From Oceanobacillus sp. Castelsardo (GTDB lineage Bacteria; Bacillota; Bacilli; Bacillales; Amphibacillaceae): a stretch of 64,000 bases of DNA. Each line of letters opens with the position of its first letter. Position 1 is the first letter of the stretch. Under the pieces are notes generated by a model, which was not told the origin of the DNA, did no database searches, and was given only the letters and a program-made list of their open reading frames with translations. Made by a program: the position numbers and the translations under genes. Shown piece after piece: positions 17,769-27,866 of the stretch. The DNA is taken from positions 62,001 through 126,000 of the forward strand of contig NZ_LYCS01000002.1 of assembly GCF_001659985.1 (NCBI RefSeq), read 5' to 3'.

Positions 17769-19040
17769 TTAACTTGAAAATTGTTCCACTTCAGTAGATC
17801 CTTTTAACGCAGTAGTGGAGGAGGTCCCGCCTGAAATTACTTGTGCTACTTCATCAAAATACCCTGTACCAACCTCACGTTGATGCCTTGTGGCGGAGTA
17901 TCCATATTGCTCACTTGCAAATTCAGCTTGCTGTAATTCAGAATAGGCAGCCATTCCCTCGTCTCTATATTTTCTTGCTAATTCAAACATACTATGATTT
18001 AATGCGTGGAATCCAGCAAGTGTTACAAATTGGAACTTATAACCCATTTCTCCTAATTCATTTTGGAAACTAGCAATTTCCGTATCCGATAATTTTTGCT
18101 TCCAATTAAATGATGGGGAGCAATTATATGCTAAAAGTTTATTTGGATATTTTTCATGGATTGCATCAGCAAACCTTTGTGCTTCTTCCTTGTTTGGCTC
18201 TGAAGTTTCACACCAAATTAGATCGGCATACGGAGCATATGCAAGACCACGTGAAATCGCCTGATTAATTCCTGAACGTGTACGGAAAAACCCTTCCGTT
18301 GTGCGACTTCCTGTTATAAATGGCTCATCATAAGGATCAACATCACTCGTTATAAGATCCGCAGCATTTGCATCCGTTCTCGCAATAATAATAGTTGGTG
18401 TTCCCATCACATCAGCTGCTAATCTTGCAGCTATTAAATTTCGAACAGCAGTTTGAGTTGGAAGCAATACTTTCCCACCAAGATGACCACATTTCTTCTC
18501 TGACGATAATTGATCTTCAAAATGAACACCCGATGCACCAGATTCAATCATAGACTTCATCAATTCAAATACATTCAATTGCCCACCAAAACCAGCTTCC
18601 GCATCGGCTACAATTGGCACAAACCAATCAATTTCCTCATTTCCCTCTGAAAAATGAATTTGATCCGCACGTTGTAAAGCTTGGTTAATTCGCTTTACTA
18701 CATTAGGTACACTATTCACTGGATATAAGCTTTGATCTGGATACATTTGTCCAGCCATATTTGCATCCGCTGCTACTTGCCACCCACTTAAATAAATAGC
18801 CTTCAACCCAGCTTTAACTTGTTGAACAGCTTGATTTCCAGTGAGTGCTCCTAAAGCATGGACATACCCTTCTCCATTAATAGATTCCCAGAGTTTATTT
18901 GCTCCACGTGTTGCTAAAGTATATTCCATATCCATAGAACCTCGTAAACGGATAACATCCTCTGCAGAATATGGTCTTTCAATCCCTTTCCATCTAGGGT
19001 TAATTTCCCAATTATTTTTTAATTTTTCTATACGATTCAT
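17769..19040 (-). CDS. aceA: Isocitrate lyase
   Basis: A ~423-aa isocitrate lyase of the usual bacterial length. The catalytic loop KKCGHLGGK carries the nucleophilic cysteine. The metal-binding segments [11 protein letters not shown] and HFEDQL and the substrate-binding YNCSPSFNW are present. It splits isocitrate into glyoxylate and succinate. The ATG at 19040 is preceded by GGGGG at eight bases; a TTG two codons upstream is less likely. It follows aceB by 14 bp, so the two shunt enzymes are made together. Confidence 0.96.
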   Translation of the reverse strand: MNRIEKLKNNWEINPRWKGIERPYSAEDVIRLRGSMDMEYTLATRGANKLWESINGEGYVHALGALTGNQAVQQVKAGLKAIYLSGWQVAADANMAGQMYPDQSLYPVNSVPNVVKRINQALQRADQIHFSEGNEEIDWFVPIVADAEAGFGGQLNVFELMKSMIESGASGVHFEDQLSSEKKCGHLGGKVLLPTQTAVRNLIAARLAADVMGTPTIIIARTDANAADLITSDVDPYDEPFITGSRTTEGFFRTRSGINQAISRGLAYAPYADLIWCETSEPNKEEAQRFADAIHEKYPNKLLAYNCSPSFNWKQKLSDTEIASFQNELGEMGYKFQFVTLAGFHALNHSMFELARKYRDEGMAAYSELQQAEFASEQYGYSATRHQREVGTGYFDEVAQVISGGTSSTTALKGSTEVEQFSS

Positions 19041-19053
19041 TTCCAATTCCCCC

Positions 19054-20643
19054 TTAATTATTATCTAACTGCTTATATGCCGGTAATGTTAGGAACTCTT
19101 CAAACTCGTCTTGCATCACTAATTGATTAAAAATAGTTGCAGCTTTTTCATAACTTCCTGTCGTAAATGTTTCCTCTCCAACTTGCTCCCTTATTTTCAT
19201 CAGTTCCTCATCGATTAACACGGTAACCATTTGTTCCGTAATATCTTTTTTGTTATCTATTCTCCCTTTCGGATGTCTTATCCACTGCCAAATTTGTGCT
19301 CTAGAGATTTCTGCTGTTGCCGCATCCTCCATCAGATTATTAATTGGTACAGCGCCCATCCCGCTTAACCACGCAGCTGTATAGCGAATCCCTACATTAA
19401 TATTTGTTCGAACTCCCTCTTCGGTTATTTCCCCAGTGGGAACTTCCAATAGATTCTTAGCTGTTACCTCAACATCTGCTCTTTTATTAAAAATTTGATT
19501 TGGAGTTGGCATTCCTTCGTTAAATACTTCCTTTACAAGTTCAACCATTCCTGGGTGGGCAACCCACGTACCATCATGACCATCCCTTACTTCTCTTTCT
19601 TTATCAGCTCGAACTTTTTGAAACGCTATTTTGTTCGCTTGATCGTCATTTTTTACCGGGATTTGTGCTGCCATTCCACCGATTGCCGGAGCATTTCGCT
19701 TATGACAAGTTTTAATAGCTAGCAATGAGTAAGCTCTCATAAACGGAACTTCCATTGTTACAATAGAGCGATCTGGAAAAATAACATTCTCTTGATGTCG
19801 AAACTTTTTAATGAAGCTAAAAATATAATCCCATCTACCACAGTTTAACCCTGCTGAATGTTCTTTTAATTCATATAAAATTTCATCCATTTCAAATGCT
19901 GCAGTAATAGTTTCAATTAAAACGGTCGCTTTGATAGTACCCTGTGGCATTCCAAGGTGATTTTGTGCATAGACAAATACTTCATTCCATAACCTTGCTT
20001 CAAGATGACTTTCTATCTTGGGCAAGTAAAAATATGGTCCACTTCCCCGACTTAATAGTTCTTTCGCATTATGATAAAAATAAAGTCCAAAATCTACTAA
20101 ACTACCAGACATCGGTCTACCCTCGTAGTACAGATTATTCTCTTCTAAGTGCCACCCTCTTGGACGAACAATTAATACCGCCGTTTTCTCATTCAACTTA
20201 TATTCTTTTCCGTTACCAGCTGTAAAATCTATTTCATGTCTTATAGCATCTCTTAAATTTATTTGGCCTTGCATCATATTTTCCCACGTTGGCGAGGTTG
20301 CATCTTCAAAGTCCGCCATAAATGTTTTGGCACCTGAATTCAAAGCGTTGATAATCATTTTTCTGTCAACCGGTCCTGTTATCTCTACCCTTCGATCTTG
20401 TAAATCTCTTGGAATAGGATTAATCTCCCAATTTCCATTCCTTATACTTTTTGTTTGTTTAAGAAAATCAAGTGTCTTACCTTTATTTAGTTCCTGTTGT
20501 AGCTCTTCACGTTTTTTTAACAACTCCCTTCGTCGCTCATCAAAATGAAAATGAAGTTTTTCGATAAACTCCACTGCCCCCGGGGTAAGAATTTCCCCAA
20601 ATCGTTTTCTCTGATCCGCTTTTATTTCCGAAGTGTTTAGCAT
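19054..20643 (-). CDS. aceB: Malate synthase A
   Basis: A ~529-aa malate synthase A. Landmarks are [15 protein letters not shown] near residue 120, the glyoxylate/Mg region [12 protein letters not shown], and [13 protein letters not shown]. It condenses glyoxylate with acetyl-CoA to malate. The start at 20643 follows GGGAGAGGGAG; the frame stays open 42 codons further upstream but without homology-like sequence. aceB-aceA lets the cell grow on acetate or fatty acids, fitting the fad operon in the same window. B. subtilis 168 lacks this shunt. Confidence 0.95.
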   Translation of the reverse strand: MLNTSEIKADQRKRFGEILTPGAVEFIEKLHFHFDERRRELLKKREELQQELNKGKTLDFLKQTKSIRNGNWEINPIPRDLQDRRVEITGPVDRKMIINALNSGAKTFMADFEDATSPTWENMMQGQINLRDAIRHEIDFTAGNGKEYKLNEKTAVLIVRPRGWHLEENNLYYEGRPMSGSLVDFGLYFYHNAKELLSRGSGPYFYLPKIESHLEARLWNEVFVYAQNHLGMPQGTIKATVLIETITAAFEMDEILYELKEHSAGLNCGRWDYIFSFIKKFRHQENVIFPDRSIVTMEVPFMRAYSLLAIKTCHKRNAPAIGGMAAQIPVKNDDQANKIAFQKVRADKEREVRDGHDGTWVAHPGMVELVKEVFNEGMPTPNQIFNKRADVEVTAKNLLEVPTGEITEEGVRTNINVGIRYTAAWLSGMGAVPINNLMEDAATAEISRAQIWQWIRHPKGRIDNKKDITEQMVTVLIDEELMKIREQVGEETFTTGSYEKAATIFNQLVMQDEFEEFLTLPAYKQLDNN

Positions 20644-20713
20644 AACTCCCTCTCCCTTTGTTATATGATAAAATTCAAAGTACTTTGTTGCACAACAATT
20701 TATACAACAAAAT

Positions 20714-20809
20714 TTAGTCCTCTCTTTTTGATAGGCAATAATCACAAACCATCGAGTAACTTTTTGCATCTACTTCTTTTCCACATTCAGGACAATTTAT
20801 TTTCTCCAT
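20714..20809 (-). CDS. YhfH-like zinc-ribbon mini-protein (copy 1), 31 aa
   Basis: A 31-codon frame beginning [14 protein letters not shown] and ending [10 protein letters not shown], preceded by AGGGGTG. The CPECG and CDYC pairs form a four-Cys zinc ribbon. It resembles the small YhfH family of Bacillaceae, which is often missed in annotation. Function unknown. It is immediately upstream of aceB in the same orientation. Confidence 0.7.
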   Translation of the reverse strand: MEKINCPECGKEVDAKSYSMVCDYCLSKRED

Positions 20810-20908
20810 TTTTACACCCCTTTTTTAAAAAAATTATTTATAAAACTATAATGTTATAAAACAGGTTTTGTATATCACCTTTGTTATATAACAATAAATA
20901 CAAAAAAA

Positions 20909-21013
20909 TTAGTCCTCTCTTTTTGATAGACAATAATCACAAACCATCAAATAACTTTTTGCGTCTACTTCTTTTCCACATTCAGGACAGTTGATTTTCT
21001 CGATTACCCTCAC
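20909..21013 (-). CDS. YhfH-like zinc-ribbon mini-protein (copy 2), 34 aa
   Basis: A second copy exactly 195 bp upstream of the first, nearly identical from [10 protein letters not shown] to SKRED. The initiator differs: where copy 1 has ATG this one has ATC, so a GTG four codons earlier (21013), inside a GGGGTGAGG run, is the likely start. Tandem duplication is clear; function unknown. Confidence 0.6.
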   Translation of the reverse strand: MRVIEKINCPECGKEVDAKSYLMVCDYCLSKRED

Positions 21014-21126
21014 CCCTTTTGTATAACAGTCATTAACTGTTTAGCTTTTGTTATAATACAGTCTATTCGATATTTTCTAAAAATGCAACCCTTTTTTAAG
21101 TTATTTGAAAATATTTCTGAGTTGTA

Positions 21127-21183
21127 GCAAAAAAATAAAAAGGAGTAGAAAGTGAACTCATATAAAGGTCACTCTTCTACTCC
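21127..21183 (-). terminator. Terminator overlapping the end of liaR
   Basis: GGAGTAGAAAGTGA (21142-21155) pairs with TCACTCTTCTACTCC (21169-21183) with one bulge, followed on the minus strand by TTTTTATTTTTTT. The stem includes the liaR stop codon. Confidence 0.85.
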
Positions 21184-21809
21184 ACTAAATTATGTTTAAA
21201 TGCATAAATAACAGCCTGTGTTCGATCCTGAACTTCTAATTTCCCTAAAATATTACTAACATGCACTTTTACCGTTTTTAAAGAAATATACAATTCATCG
21301 GCAATATCTTGATTTGATTTCCCTTCCGCCATTAATAACAAAACTTCCATCTCTCTATCTGTTAATTGGTGAAATAATTCGGTTTTAGGTTTGTTCCTCA
21401 TCTTTGTCATAATTTTCCCAGTTACTTCTGGTTCCAATATGGATTGTCCCTCATAGGTTGCACGTATTGCTTTTGCAATTTCATCTGCTTTTGATGTCTT
21501 TAGCATGTAACTTGTTGCACCAGCTTCTAATGCAGGGTAAACTTTTTCATCATCTAGAAAACTCGTAACAATAATAATTTTTGCATCCGGCCACGCTTGA
21601 ATAATCTGTTTCGTCGCTTCTATACCGTCCATCTCTTTCATGACGAGATCCATCAAAATAATGTCTGGTTTAAGTTCAAGTGCTAATTTCACTGCAGGAG
21701 CACCGTCATCAGCCTCTGCTACCACTTCGATATCAGGTTGAGCAGAAAGATAAGATGAAACACCAATACGAACCATCTCATGATCATCCGCAAATAGTAC
21801 TCTAATCAT
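21177..21809 (-). CDS. liaR: Response regulator LiaR (NarL/LuxR family)
   Basis: A 210-aa NarL-type regulator. The receiver domain has the phospho-acceptor Asp in [14 protein letters not shown] near residue 54. A C-terminal LuxR-type helix-turn-helix is seen in [20 protein letters not shown]. It is the last gene of the liaI-H-F-S-R series, one base after liaS. Phosphorylated LiaR activates its own operon when cell-wall antibiotics disturb the lipid II cycle. Confidence 0.93.
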   Translation of the reverse strand: MIRVLFADDHEMVRIGVSSYLSAQPDIEVVAEADDGAPAVKLALELKPDIILMDLVMKEMDGIEATKQIIQAWPDAKIIIVTSFLDDEKVYPALEAGATSYMLKTSKADEIAKAIRATYEGQSILEPEVTGKIMTKMRNKPKTELFHQLTDREMEVLLLMAEGKSNQDIADELYISLKTVKVHVSNILGKLEVQDRTQAVIYAFKHNLVE

Positions 21810-21810
21810 T

Positions 21811-22845
21811 TCACTCCCCCTCCTTTCCTAATATAGGAACTTTTACTTCTAATTGTGTCCCTTGATTTGGTAAACTAACTAATTTAAAGGTACCACCAAC
21901 TTCATAAGCACGTTCACGCATATTTTGTAATCCATAAGAGCCTGTTTTCATATTTTCCATTTCAAACCCCACTCCATCATCGATAACACGTAAAATAATT
22001 GTTTCATCCCTTACAATTAACATAACGCTTAAATTCGTCGCCTTCGCATGTCTTAACGTGTTGGATAAGGATTCTTGAAGAATACGGAATAATTGATCTT
22101 CTACTCCCTTATCCATCGGGAATTCTTCAATTTTTTGTGTAATTTCCATTGGCACTTTTTGTGTCAGTTCACGTAAAAGTTCATCAATACCTTCTTGTAA
22201 TGTTTTGCCTTTTAGCGCAACCGGTCGAAGGTGTAATAATAATGCACGCATTTCCAGTTGTGATTGATGGATCATTTTTTCTACCATTTGTAATTGATTT
22301 TTCATCTTTTGATCATTTGGTGGATTGGATTCATTAATAGCGGACATCATCATAGAAGATGCAAATAATTGTTGGCTGACAGAATCGTGAAGTTCTCTTG
22401 CTAAACGATTCCTCTCCTGTTCCACAATTTCTTGCAAACTTTTTTCTCTTTCTTCTGTTCTTTCGGTAGCCAAACGCTGGGATAACTCTACTTGTTTCTT
22501 CATTTTTTCCTGTAATTCATCCATTTTGTGCTGCACCTGTTCCAACTCTCTATATGAGTCATCAGATATCGTAAGTTTTTTCCCTTTTATTAATTCATCC
22601 AAATTACGTTCAACATCATAAACTCTCTGTTTCCAATATAATCCAATCGTTACACCAAAAATAATTCCCGTTACAATCGTAATTCCAATAATCCAAAGTA
22701 AAAAAGACACACTACCAAGTTTTTCATTCCAAATCAGGTTCCATTCCTCTAATGGAAAAAATAAAAATGTTATACCTATAATTGCCATGGAAAGTAAAAT
22801 AGAAAACAATACCGAAGTAAATATATGCCTAATAATAATGTTCAT
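21811..22845 (-). CDS. liaS: Sensor histidine kinase LiaS
   Basis: A 344-aa intramembrane-sensing kinase: two membrane helices in residues ~10-70 with a short loop, a HAMP-like linker, the HisKA_3 box [19 protein letters not shown] (phosphorylated His), and a HATPase_c domain with [10 protein letters not shown]. The four-base overlap with liaF suggests coupled synthesis. LiaF is the inhibitor that holds LiaS off without stress. Confidence 0.93.
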   Translation of the reverse strand: MNIIIRHIFTSVLFSILLSMAIIGITFLFFPLEEWNLIWNEKLGSVSFLLWIIGITIVTGIIFGVTIGLYWKQRVYDVERNLDELIKGKKLTISDDSYRELEQVQHKMDELQEKMKKQVELSQRLATERTEEREKSLQEIVEQERNRLARELHDSVSQQLFASSMMMSAINESNPPNDQKMKNQLQMVEKMIHQSQLEMRALLLHLRPVALKGKTLQEGIDELLRELTQKVPMEITQKIEEFPMDKGVEDQLFRILQESLSNTLRHAKATNLSVMLIVRDETIILRVIDDGVGFEMENMKTGSYGLQNMRERAYEVGGTFKLVSLPNQGTQLEVKVPILGKEGE

Positions 22846-23570
22846 ATTCGCTTCACCTCAATATCCCCAGAAAAGATTGAGGTGATTATTTTTACTCTAG
22901 GGTATGACTGATCATAATTCTCCGTTTGGTAGAATAATGATTTATTCATAAGTTTCCAATGATGTTCACCAAGAATATGAGCTCGGCCGAAAACAGAACT
23001 ATGATGAATACTAACTTCTACTTCATATGGTACGTAAATTTCGATATTCCCCATAAAATGCCTCATCGAAATAACAGCTGTGTCATTTGGTAAAACAGTA
23101 TTACTTAAATCAATTATCTTATCCCCAAAAACACTTTGGATATTAATATCTCTCCAGCCATATGCTGTTTCCTCTGTTTTTTGATCTTCAAATAACGTGT
23201 GATCAAATAACGGTTCCATTTGAATAATCGTACCTTGCTTCACTTCTCCCCCAGGAAGTGTCGGTGCAATAAACTCTTCCTCTTTTTTCTTTTTTGCATA
23301 ATCAAGAATCCATAAAACGAGCACCGTTACAATTAAGAATCGAACAGCTAAAATATTAAATAACGAGAATATAAAACTAATTAGGAAAATCCAAAATAGA
23401 ACTTTCCCCCATAATTTGTGAAAGTTTTTCCAACCAATGTACAGAAAAAGGCCTGAAAAAAACACTTGAAATAAGGCTCCACCATGGAAAAAAATAATTT
23501 CAAAAATGAGGAGGATAACACCAATAATCAAAATCCAGTTAAATGTATCTGTACGAAAACGTTTTAACAA
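22842..23570 (-). CDS. liaF: LiaF, membrane inhibitor of the LiaRS system
   Basis: A 242-aa protein with four N-terminal hydrophobic helices (residues ~10-95) and a C-terminal beta-rich LiaF-type domain (residues ~130-242: FGDKIIDLSNTVLPNDTAVI, MGNIEIYVPYEVEVSIHHSS). In B. subtilis LiaF keeps LiaS inactive. Between liaH-like and liaS genes as in the standard locus, although liaG is missing. Confidence 0.92.
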   Translation of the reverse strand: MLKRFRTDTFNWILIIGVILLIFEIIFFHGGALFQVFFSGLFLYIGWKNFHKLWGKVLFWIFLISFIFSLFNILAVRFLIVTVLVLWILDYAKKKKEEEFIAPTLPGGEVKQGTIIQMEPLFDHTLFEDQKTEETAYGWRDINIQSVFGDKIIDLSNTVLPNDTAVISMRHFMGNIEIYVPYEVEVSIHHSSVFGRAHILGEHHWKLMNKSLFYQTENYDQSYPRVKIITSIFSGDIEVKRI

Positions 23571-23656
23571 TTTATCCCCTCCTCCTTCATTATGTACGAA
23601 TACAGGCGCAAGTTACGCCTGTATTATACCATGATTTACCAATACCTGTATGAATA

Positions 23657-24292
23657 TTATATTTCCATTTCTTTTTCTTTTAATTCCTTTTCAAGCTTAT
23701 CTATTTTACCATCAAAAGTGCTTCGGAAATAAGATTGATTCACTTTATACTCTAAGCCTTCAATATAACGTTCCATTTCTGAAAATCTTGAATATGGTTG
23801 TTCAGCTGAATGTTGCATTACTTTATTAATTTGATGATTAGCATGGGCAATATTTTCACGCCCCATTAAATCCATTCTTCTTAGGTGCATATCTTTTAAG
23901 CGATGTTTCATTTCTTCATATTTTTGTTCAAGCTTATCTAATTGCTCTGTTGCTTCATTTCTAGAAACTTCCATTCGGTCTGCACGATTTTTGTATTCTT
24001 CGTGTTCCTTCATCGCAAATTCAAACATCTCCACTTCATTTGCTTTTTCGGCAATTTTCGCTTGGTTTAGGCGTTTTTCAGCAAAGTGACTTGCTTTTTC
24101 AAATTCCTTTGTAAACTCTTCTTTTAATTTGTATTGACGATCAATTAATCTTCGTACTTTTTCTGTTTCCTGTTCTGCCTGTCGTAAATACTGGTTCAAC
24201 GCTTTAATCGGGTTTTTCTGTTCCTTTTTATCCAAAACATCATGTAAATCTGCTTCCACTGCATTTTTTATTCGTGTAAAAATATTTGCCAT
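23657..24292 (-). CDS. liaH: LiaH, PspA/IM30-family envelope stress protein
   Basis: A 211-aa almost wholly helical PspA-family protein, charged and with heptad-like patterning throughout; starts MANIFTRIKNAVEADLHDVL. PspA/LiaH proteins make large rings or rods that protect a leaking membrane and are recruited by LiaI. It is 17 bp after the liaI-like gene. It is the main effector of the LiaR regulon. Confidence 0.92.
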   Translation of the reverse strand: MANIFTRIKNAVEADLHDVLDKKEQKNPIKALNQYLRQAEQETEKVRRLIDRQYKLKEEFTKEFEKASHFAEKRLNQAKIAEKANEVEMFEFAMKEHEEYKNRADRMEVSRNEATEQLDKLEQKYEEMKHRLKDMHLRRMDLMGRENIAHANHQINKVMQHSAEQPYSRFSEMERYIEGLEYKVNQSYFRSTFDGKIDKLEKELKEKEMEI

Positions 24293-24308
24293 TAAAATCC
24301 GCTCCTTA

Positions 24309-24662
24309 TTATTTATTTAATTCTGCCCATTCACGTTCAAAGTTCGTAAAAGGATCATCATCTTCTATAACTCGAACAACTGGGTCATCGTCATCCTTGT
24401 TCCAATGTTTATATATTACGTACAAGGCGTAAACTGCAACCAAACCAATTACCGCATATATATTGGAAAAGGCAATACTAGCAATAAATAAACCTAAAAT
24501 AGCCCAACCTATTTTTCCAAATACAGACTCACTTCTAACAAACTTCTTAAAGACAATGTATAGCAACCATACGGATAGTCCTAATAATACCATTGGCCCA
24601 AGGTTTGCTAAGAGAAATAAAAATGCAACCAATCCTCCGACAAACAACATAAATTTTTTCAT
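24309..24662 (-). CDS. liaI: LiaI-like small membrane protein
   Basis: A 117-aa protein with two hydrophobic segments (residues ~5-35 and ~50-85) and an acidic C-terminal tail (HWNKDDDDPVVRVIEDDDPF). It is the first gene of the operon with a GGAGG-type site. LiaI anchors LiaH at the membrane; the acidic cytoplasmic tail would suit that. Sequence similarity to B. subtilis LiaI is weak, so the name rests on position and topology. Confidence 0.7.
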   Translation of the reverse strand: MKKFMLFVGGLVAFLFLLANLGPMVLLGLSVWLLYIVFKKFVRSESVFGKIGWAILGLFIASIAFSNIYAVIGLVAVYALYVIYKHWNKDDDDPVVRVIEDDDPFTNFEREWAELNK

Positions 24663-24836
24663 GTTTTGCCTCCTTTCTTTATCTTGATTCCATCATATCG
24701 AGATTTGCGTTTTCTTATAATGATCCTAAGGAATATTTTCGAATAGGACTTGAGGCGTATTTGAGGTAATACTTGTATTTGGACGCATGTAGGAATTGAC
24801 GCTAGGACTTTAAATCCTTAAGTAAATAATAATGGT

Positions 24837-25125
24837 TTTTTCCCTCCCATTCCGGTACTCATCGGCTGTATGAGTTGTGGAGCGTTGGATTTTTCCTTCT
24901 GTACCGGCACTCATCGAACGTATGAGTTGCGGAGCATTAGTTTTTCCCTTCCGTTCCGGCACTCATCGGCTGTATGAGTTGTGGAGCGTTGGATTTTTCC
25001 TTCCGTTCCGGTGCTCATCGAACGTATGAGTTGTGGAGCGTTGGATTTTTCCTTCTGTACCGGCACTCATCGGCTGTATGAGTTGCGGAGCGTTATTTTT
25101 TTCCTTCCGTTCCGGCACTCATCAA
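24837..25125. repeat. 52-bp tandem repeat, about 5.5 units, with alternating hairpin loops
   Basis: Units are spaced exactly 52 bp apart. The ACTCAT anchor falls at 24857, 24909, 24961, 25013 (variant), 25065 and 25117. Each unit has CCGGCACTCAT, a 7-nt loop, ATGAGTTGTGGAGCGTT and a T-rich tail, so every unit forms an ACTCAT/ATGAGT hairpin. The loop alternates CGGCTGT and CGAACGT, showing a 104-bp higher-order unit. No ribosome-binding site or convincing gene lies in it. Confidence 0.85.
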
Positions 25126-25226
25126 GCTTCGATTTAGGTTACTCCCAAGAATTTCCGTTGAAACGTACGCTTATAACTATCGAACGACTGATAGCAAGGA
25201 ATAAAAGCCATTATTCCATTATAAAA

Positions 25227-25255
25227 AAGCTTGGATACACAAGTTATCCAAGCTT
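25227..25255 (-). terminator. Terminator downstream of the luciferase-like gene
   Basis: A perfect 11-bp stem AAGCTTGGATA / TATCCAAGCTT with a TTTTTTAT tail on the minus strand. It is about 150 bp past the stop of the next gene upstream. Confidence 0.7.
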
Positions 25256-25310
25256 CATTAAAATATGTTGAAGTTATATTGTTTATAAAATGCCCTTCCC
25301 ACCAAAATTA

Positions 25311-25407
25311 TAAAGAAGACTTGGTTTAGGTGGAGTTTTAACTCCACCTGAAACTTAGTCGCCCTTATTCCGAAGCTTGGCGTCATTTATCTCCCGCCTG
25401 GGAGTTT
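25311..25407 (+). repeat. Dispersed repeat, long copy (AAGAAGACTTGGTTTAGG family)
   Basis: It opens with TAAAGAAGACTTGGTTTAGG as at 11729, contains an inverted repeat GTGGAGTT/AACTCCAC at 25331-25348, and ends TTTTTAGTAACGCC, like the TTTTAGCGACGCC at 11755. It abuts the stop codon of the next gene. Confidence 0.55.
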
Positions 25408-26409
25408 TTAGTAACGCCGCGTAGATAAACCAAATTCCTCCGCTAAGAGTTGATAAGATTTTTTCCGTGCTTCGTAGTCGTGGGTGATGGTTACAATCAT
25501 CAATTCATCCACTTCGTATTCGGATTGGATGTTCTTTAGTTGTTCCCGAACTTGAGAGGGATTCCCTACGATTTGGCTTTGTTTCATTTTTTCTATTCTT
25601 TCTTTTTCTTCCGGAGAATATGAATAAGCTTTTGCCTCTCGTATCGAGGGCACGCCCTCTTTCCCCTCACCTTTGTCCTGTAATATTTTCCACAAATAAT
25701 TGCTCATTGCTATTTCTTCCGCTTCTTCTGGCGTCTCTGCACAAATCGCAGAAACTGTAACAAACACGTTAGATTTCCCATTAGGAACATTTTTCATATA
25801 CTCACTTACAATAGATGGTCCATTTTCATTACTCATAAAATGACCAAACACAAATGGTAATCCTTTTTCAATCGCTAATTTTGCGCTTCTTTTACTCGTT
25901 CCTAATAACCATGGTACTGGAGGTGTTTCTGGTACTGGTGCTACAGTAATTTTCGAATACATATGATCACTTGGAAAATCTTGTTGTAAAAAATGAATGA
26001 CTTCGTCCACTAATTTGGGATATACCCGTACCTTTTCCAGAAAATTCCCAGCTAATGCTATCGAAACTTCCGCAGATCCACCAGGTGCTCTCCCTAGTCC
26101 TAAATCCACCCTCCCCGGATACAGTGTTGCTAGTTCATTATATCTTTCAGCAATATGAAAGGGACTATAATTTGGTAATAATACTGCACCTGAACCGATG
26201 CGAATTTGTTCTGTTTGTGAACCAATAATACCTAATAAAATATCTGGAGCGGGTGATGCTAATCCACCTAAATCATGGTGCTCTGCTACCCAATAACGGT
26301 GGTAGCCTAGTTTATCTGTTAATTTTGCAAGTTCAATGGTTGCCTCTAAAGCATCTTTTGGAGTTTTTCCTTTAGAAATTGGGGACTGGTCTAATATACT
26401 TAATTTCAT
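25408..26409 (-). CDS. LLM-class (luciferase-like) flavin monooxygenase
   Basis: A 333-aa bacterial luciferase-fold oxidoreductase. Family segments are LSILDQSPISKGKTPKDALE, YHRYWVAEHHDLGGLASPAP, IRIGSGAVLLPNYSPFHIAE and GRVDLGLGRAPGG. This set is characteristic of the single-component MsnO8-like branch found widely in Firmicutes. An FMN-dependent oxidation is expected, but the substrate cannot be read from the sequence. It follows the M42 peptidase with a terminator between them. Confidence 0.88.
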   Translation of the reverse strand: MKLSILDQSPISKGKTPKDALEATIELAKLTDKLGYHRYWVAEHHDLGGLASPAPDILLGIIGSQTEQIRIGSGAVLLPNYSPFHIAERYNELATLYPGRVDLGLGRAPGGSAEVSIALAGNFLEKVRVYPKLVDEVIHFLQQDFPSDHMYSKITVAPVPETPPVPWLLGTSKRSAKLAIEKGLPFVFGHFMSNENGPSIVSEYMKNVPNGKSNVFVTVSAICAETPEEAEEIAMSNYLWKILQDKGEGKEGVPSIREAKAYSYSPEEKERIEKMKQSQIVGNPSQVREQLKNIQSEYEVDELMIVTITHDYEARKKSYQLLAEEFGLSTRRY

Positions 26410-26427
26410 CGGTAATCACCTCTCTAT

Positions 26428-26461
26428 TAAAAAGCGAACCTACCACATTGATAAGTTCGCC
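26428..26461 (-). terminator. Terminator after the M42 peptidase
   Basis: GCGAAC (26434-26439) pairs with GTTCGC (26455-26460), followed by TTTTTAA on the minus strand. Confidence 0.6.
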
Positions 26462-26467
26462 ATCCAT

Positions 26468-27523
26468 TTATATAGAAATCATTTTAGATTGTACATAATA
26501 ATAAAGCAAATTCTCTGTTTCTTTTAGTGAATCTTCATGGGTTCTTTCGAAAGCATGAGAGGAATCAATTCCAGGGCCAATTAACCCATGGACAATATCA
26601 TGACCGGAACGAATTGCAGCGGAAGCATCTGAACCATAATACGGATAAATATCTAGCTTATAACCGATATTACTTTCTTCCGCTAACCTGACAAGATGTT
26701 TCCTTAATTCATAATGATAAGGGCCACTCGCATCTTTCACACAAATGGATACGGTATATTCATCTGTAGATTGCCCGTCCCCCATCGCACCCATATCGAC
26801 TGCTAAATACTCTACTGTTTCTGGTGTAATATTAGAATTACCACCATAACCTATTTCTTCATTGTTCGAAATAAGAAAATGGGTTGTGTATGGTAGTGCG
26901 ATGCTTTCCTCTTTTATTCGTTTTATTAATTGAAGAAGTATAGCCACGCTTGCCTTGTCATCTAAATGACGTGACTTAATAAAACCATTTTCCGTAAGTT
27001 GTACACGAGGATCAAAAGAAACAAAATCTCCAACTTCGATACCTAGTGCCCGTATATCTTTGTCATTTTTCACTTTCGCATCAATTCTAACTTCCATGTT
27101 TTTTTGATTACGCTCCGCTTCCCCTGCATTTTTATATACATGCACAGAAGTTTGATGCATCAAAATAGTTCCGGTATATTTCTTTCCACTTGTGGTGTGA
27201 ATTTCACAATACTCCCCTTCAATTGAATTGTAGCGGAACCCACCAATTAAATCCAAACGAAGCCTTCCGTTCTTTTTCACCTCTTTTACCATTGCACCTA
27301 ATGTATCAACATGAGCGGTCAACATACGATGTTCATTTGTTACTTTTCCAGGGATGGTGGCAATTAATCCACCTTTCCTATTTCGTTTTGTATCTACATG
27401 TAATTTTTTTAAATAATCCTCAACAAATTGAATGACTTTACCCGTATTTCCAGATGGACTAGGGATAGAAACAAGTTCCTTTATTAAGTCTTTCGTTTCT
27501 TTAACGTTTGGATATGTGTTCAT
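26468..27523 (-). CDS. M42-family metallo-aminopeptidase
   Basis: A 351-aa cytosolic aminopeptidase of the M42 (glutamyl aminopeptidase/cellulase-like) family. Metal-binding motifs in order are AHVDTLGAMV, the bridging Asp in RHLDDKAS, NNEEIGYGG (catalytic base and ligand), AVDMGAMG and the late SSHAFERTH. These enzymes form dodecameric tetrahedral shells that trim peptides. It is divergent from the ABC pair on its right and is not in an evident operon. Confidence 0.88.
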   Translation of the reverse strand: MNTYPNVKETKDLIKELVSIPSPSGNTGKVIQFVEDYLKKLHVDTKRNRKGGLIATIPGKVTNEHRMLTAHVDTLGAMVKEVKKNGRLRLDLIGGFRYNSIEGEYCEIHTTSGKKYTGTILMHQTSVHVYKNAGEAERNQKNMEVRIDAKVKNDKDIRALGIEVGDFVSFDPRVQLTENGFIKSRHLDDKASVAILLQLIKRIKEESIALPYTTHFLISNNEEIGYGGNSNITPETVEYLAVDMGAMGDGQSTDEYTVSICVKDASGPYHYELRKHLVRLAEESNIGYKLDIYPYYGSDASAAIRSGHDIVHGLIGPGIDSSHAFERTHEDSLKETENLLYYYVQSKMISI

Positions 27524-27866
27524 TTTTCCACACCTTTTCTATTAATGATATTATTTTCCTTTATTTTTTCAAAACTCATAACGGTTCTTCATAGAACAGG
27601 TATTGACCATTAAGAATAACTAACTACCACTCCTATTTTGTGATTAATCGAAGTGATTTACAATTAATCTGCTGAAAATGCCTGATAATTAGGTGAAAAT
27701 TGGAGCATGGTTTGGAATTGGATTCTACAGTTGAAAAAAGGACATCAATACGAACCATTTTTTCTTAAAACCTTACTTCGATGTAAGGTTCATGAAAGCA
27801 TAATCGATAGTTTACTCCACAACCTTCGAGATATACTCATATCAGAAACAGCTTGAAAGGGGAACG
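27524..27866. other. 343-bp divergent intergenic region
   Basis: No open frame with a ribosome-binding site is seen. It must hold promoters for the M42 peptidase (leftward) and the ABC pair (rightward). One clear palindrome at 27769-27790 is listed separately. Confidence 0.6.
27769..27790 (+). promoter_or_regulatory. Candidate operator upstream of the Bce-like ABC genes
   Basis: A perfect inverted repeat AACCTTAC-N6-GTAAGGTT, about 77 bp before the ATPase start. Bce-type systems are usually switched on by a response regulator binding a TTACA/TGTAA-like palindrome; the half-site here differs, so the regulator is unknown. Confidence 0.5.

Noticed and set aside
24981-25271. 96-codon plus-strand frame across the 52-bp repeat
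   Set aside because: It has no ribosome-binding site and its sequence is just the translated tandem repeat followed by a terminator.
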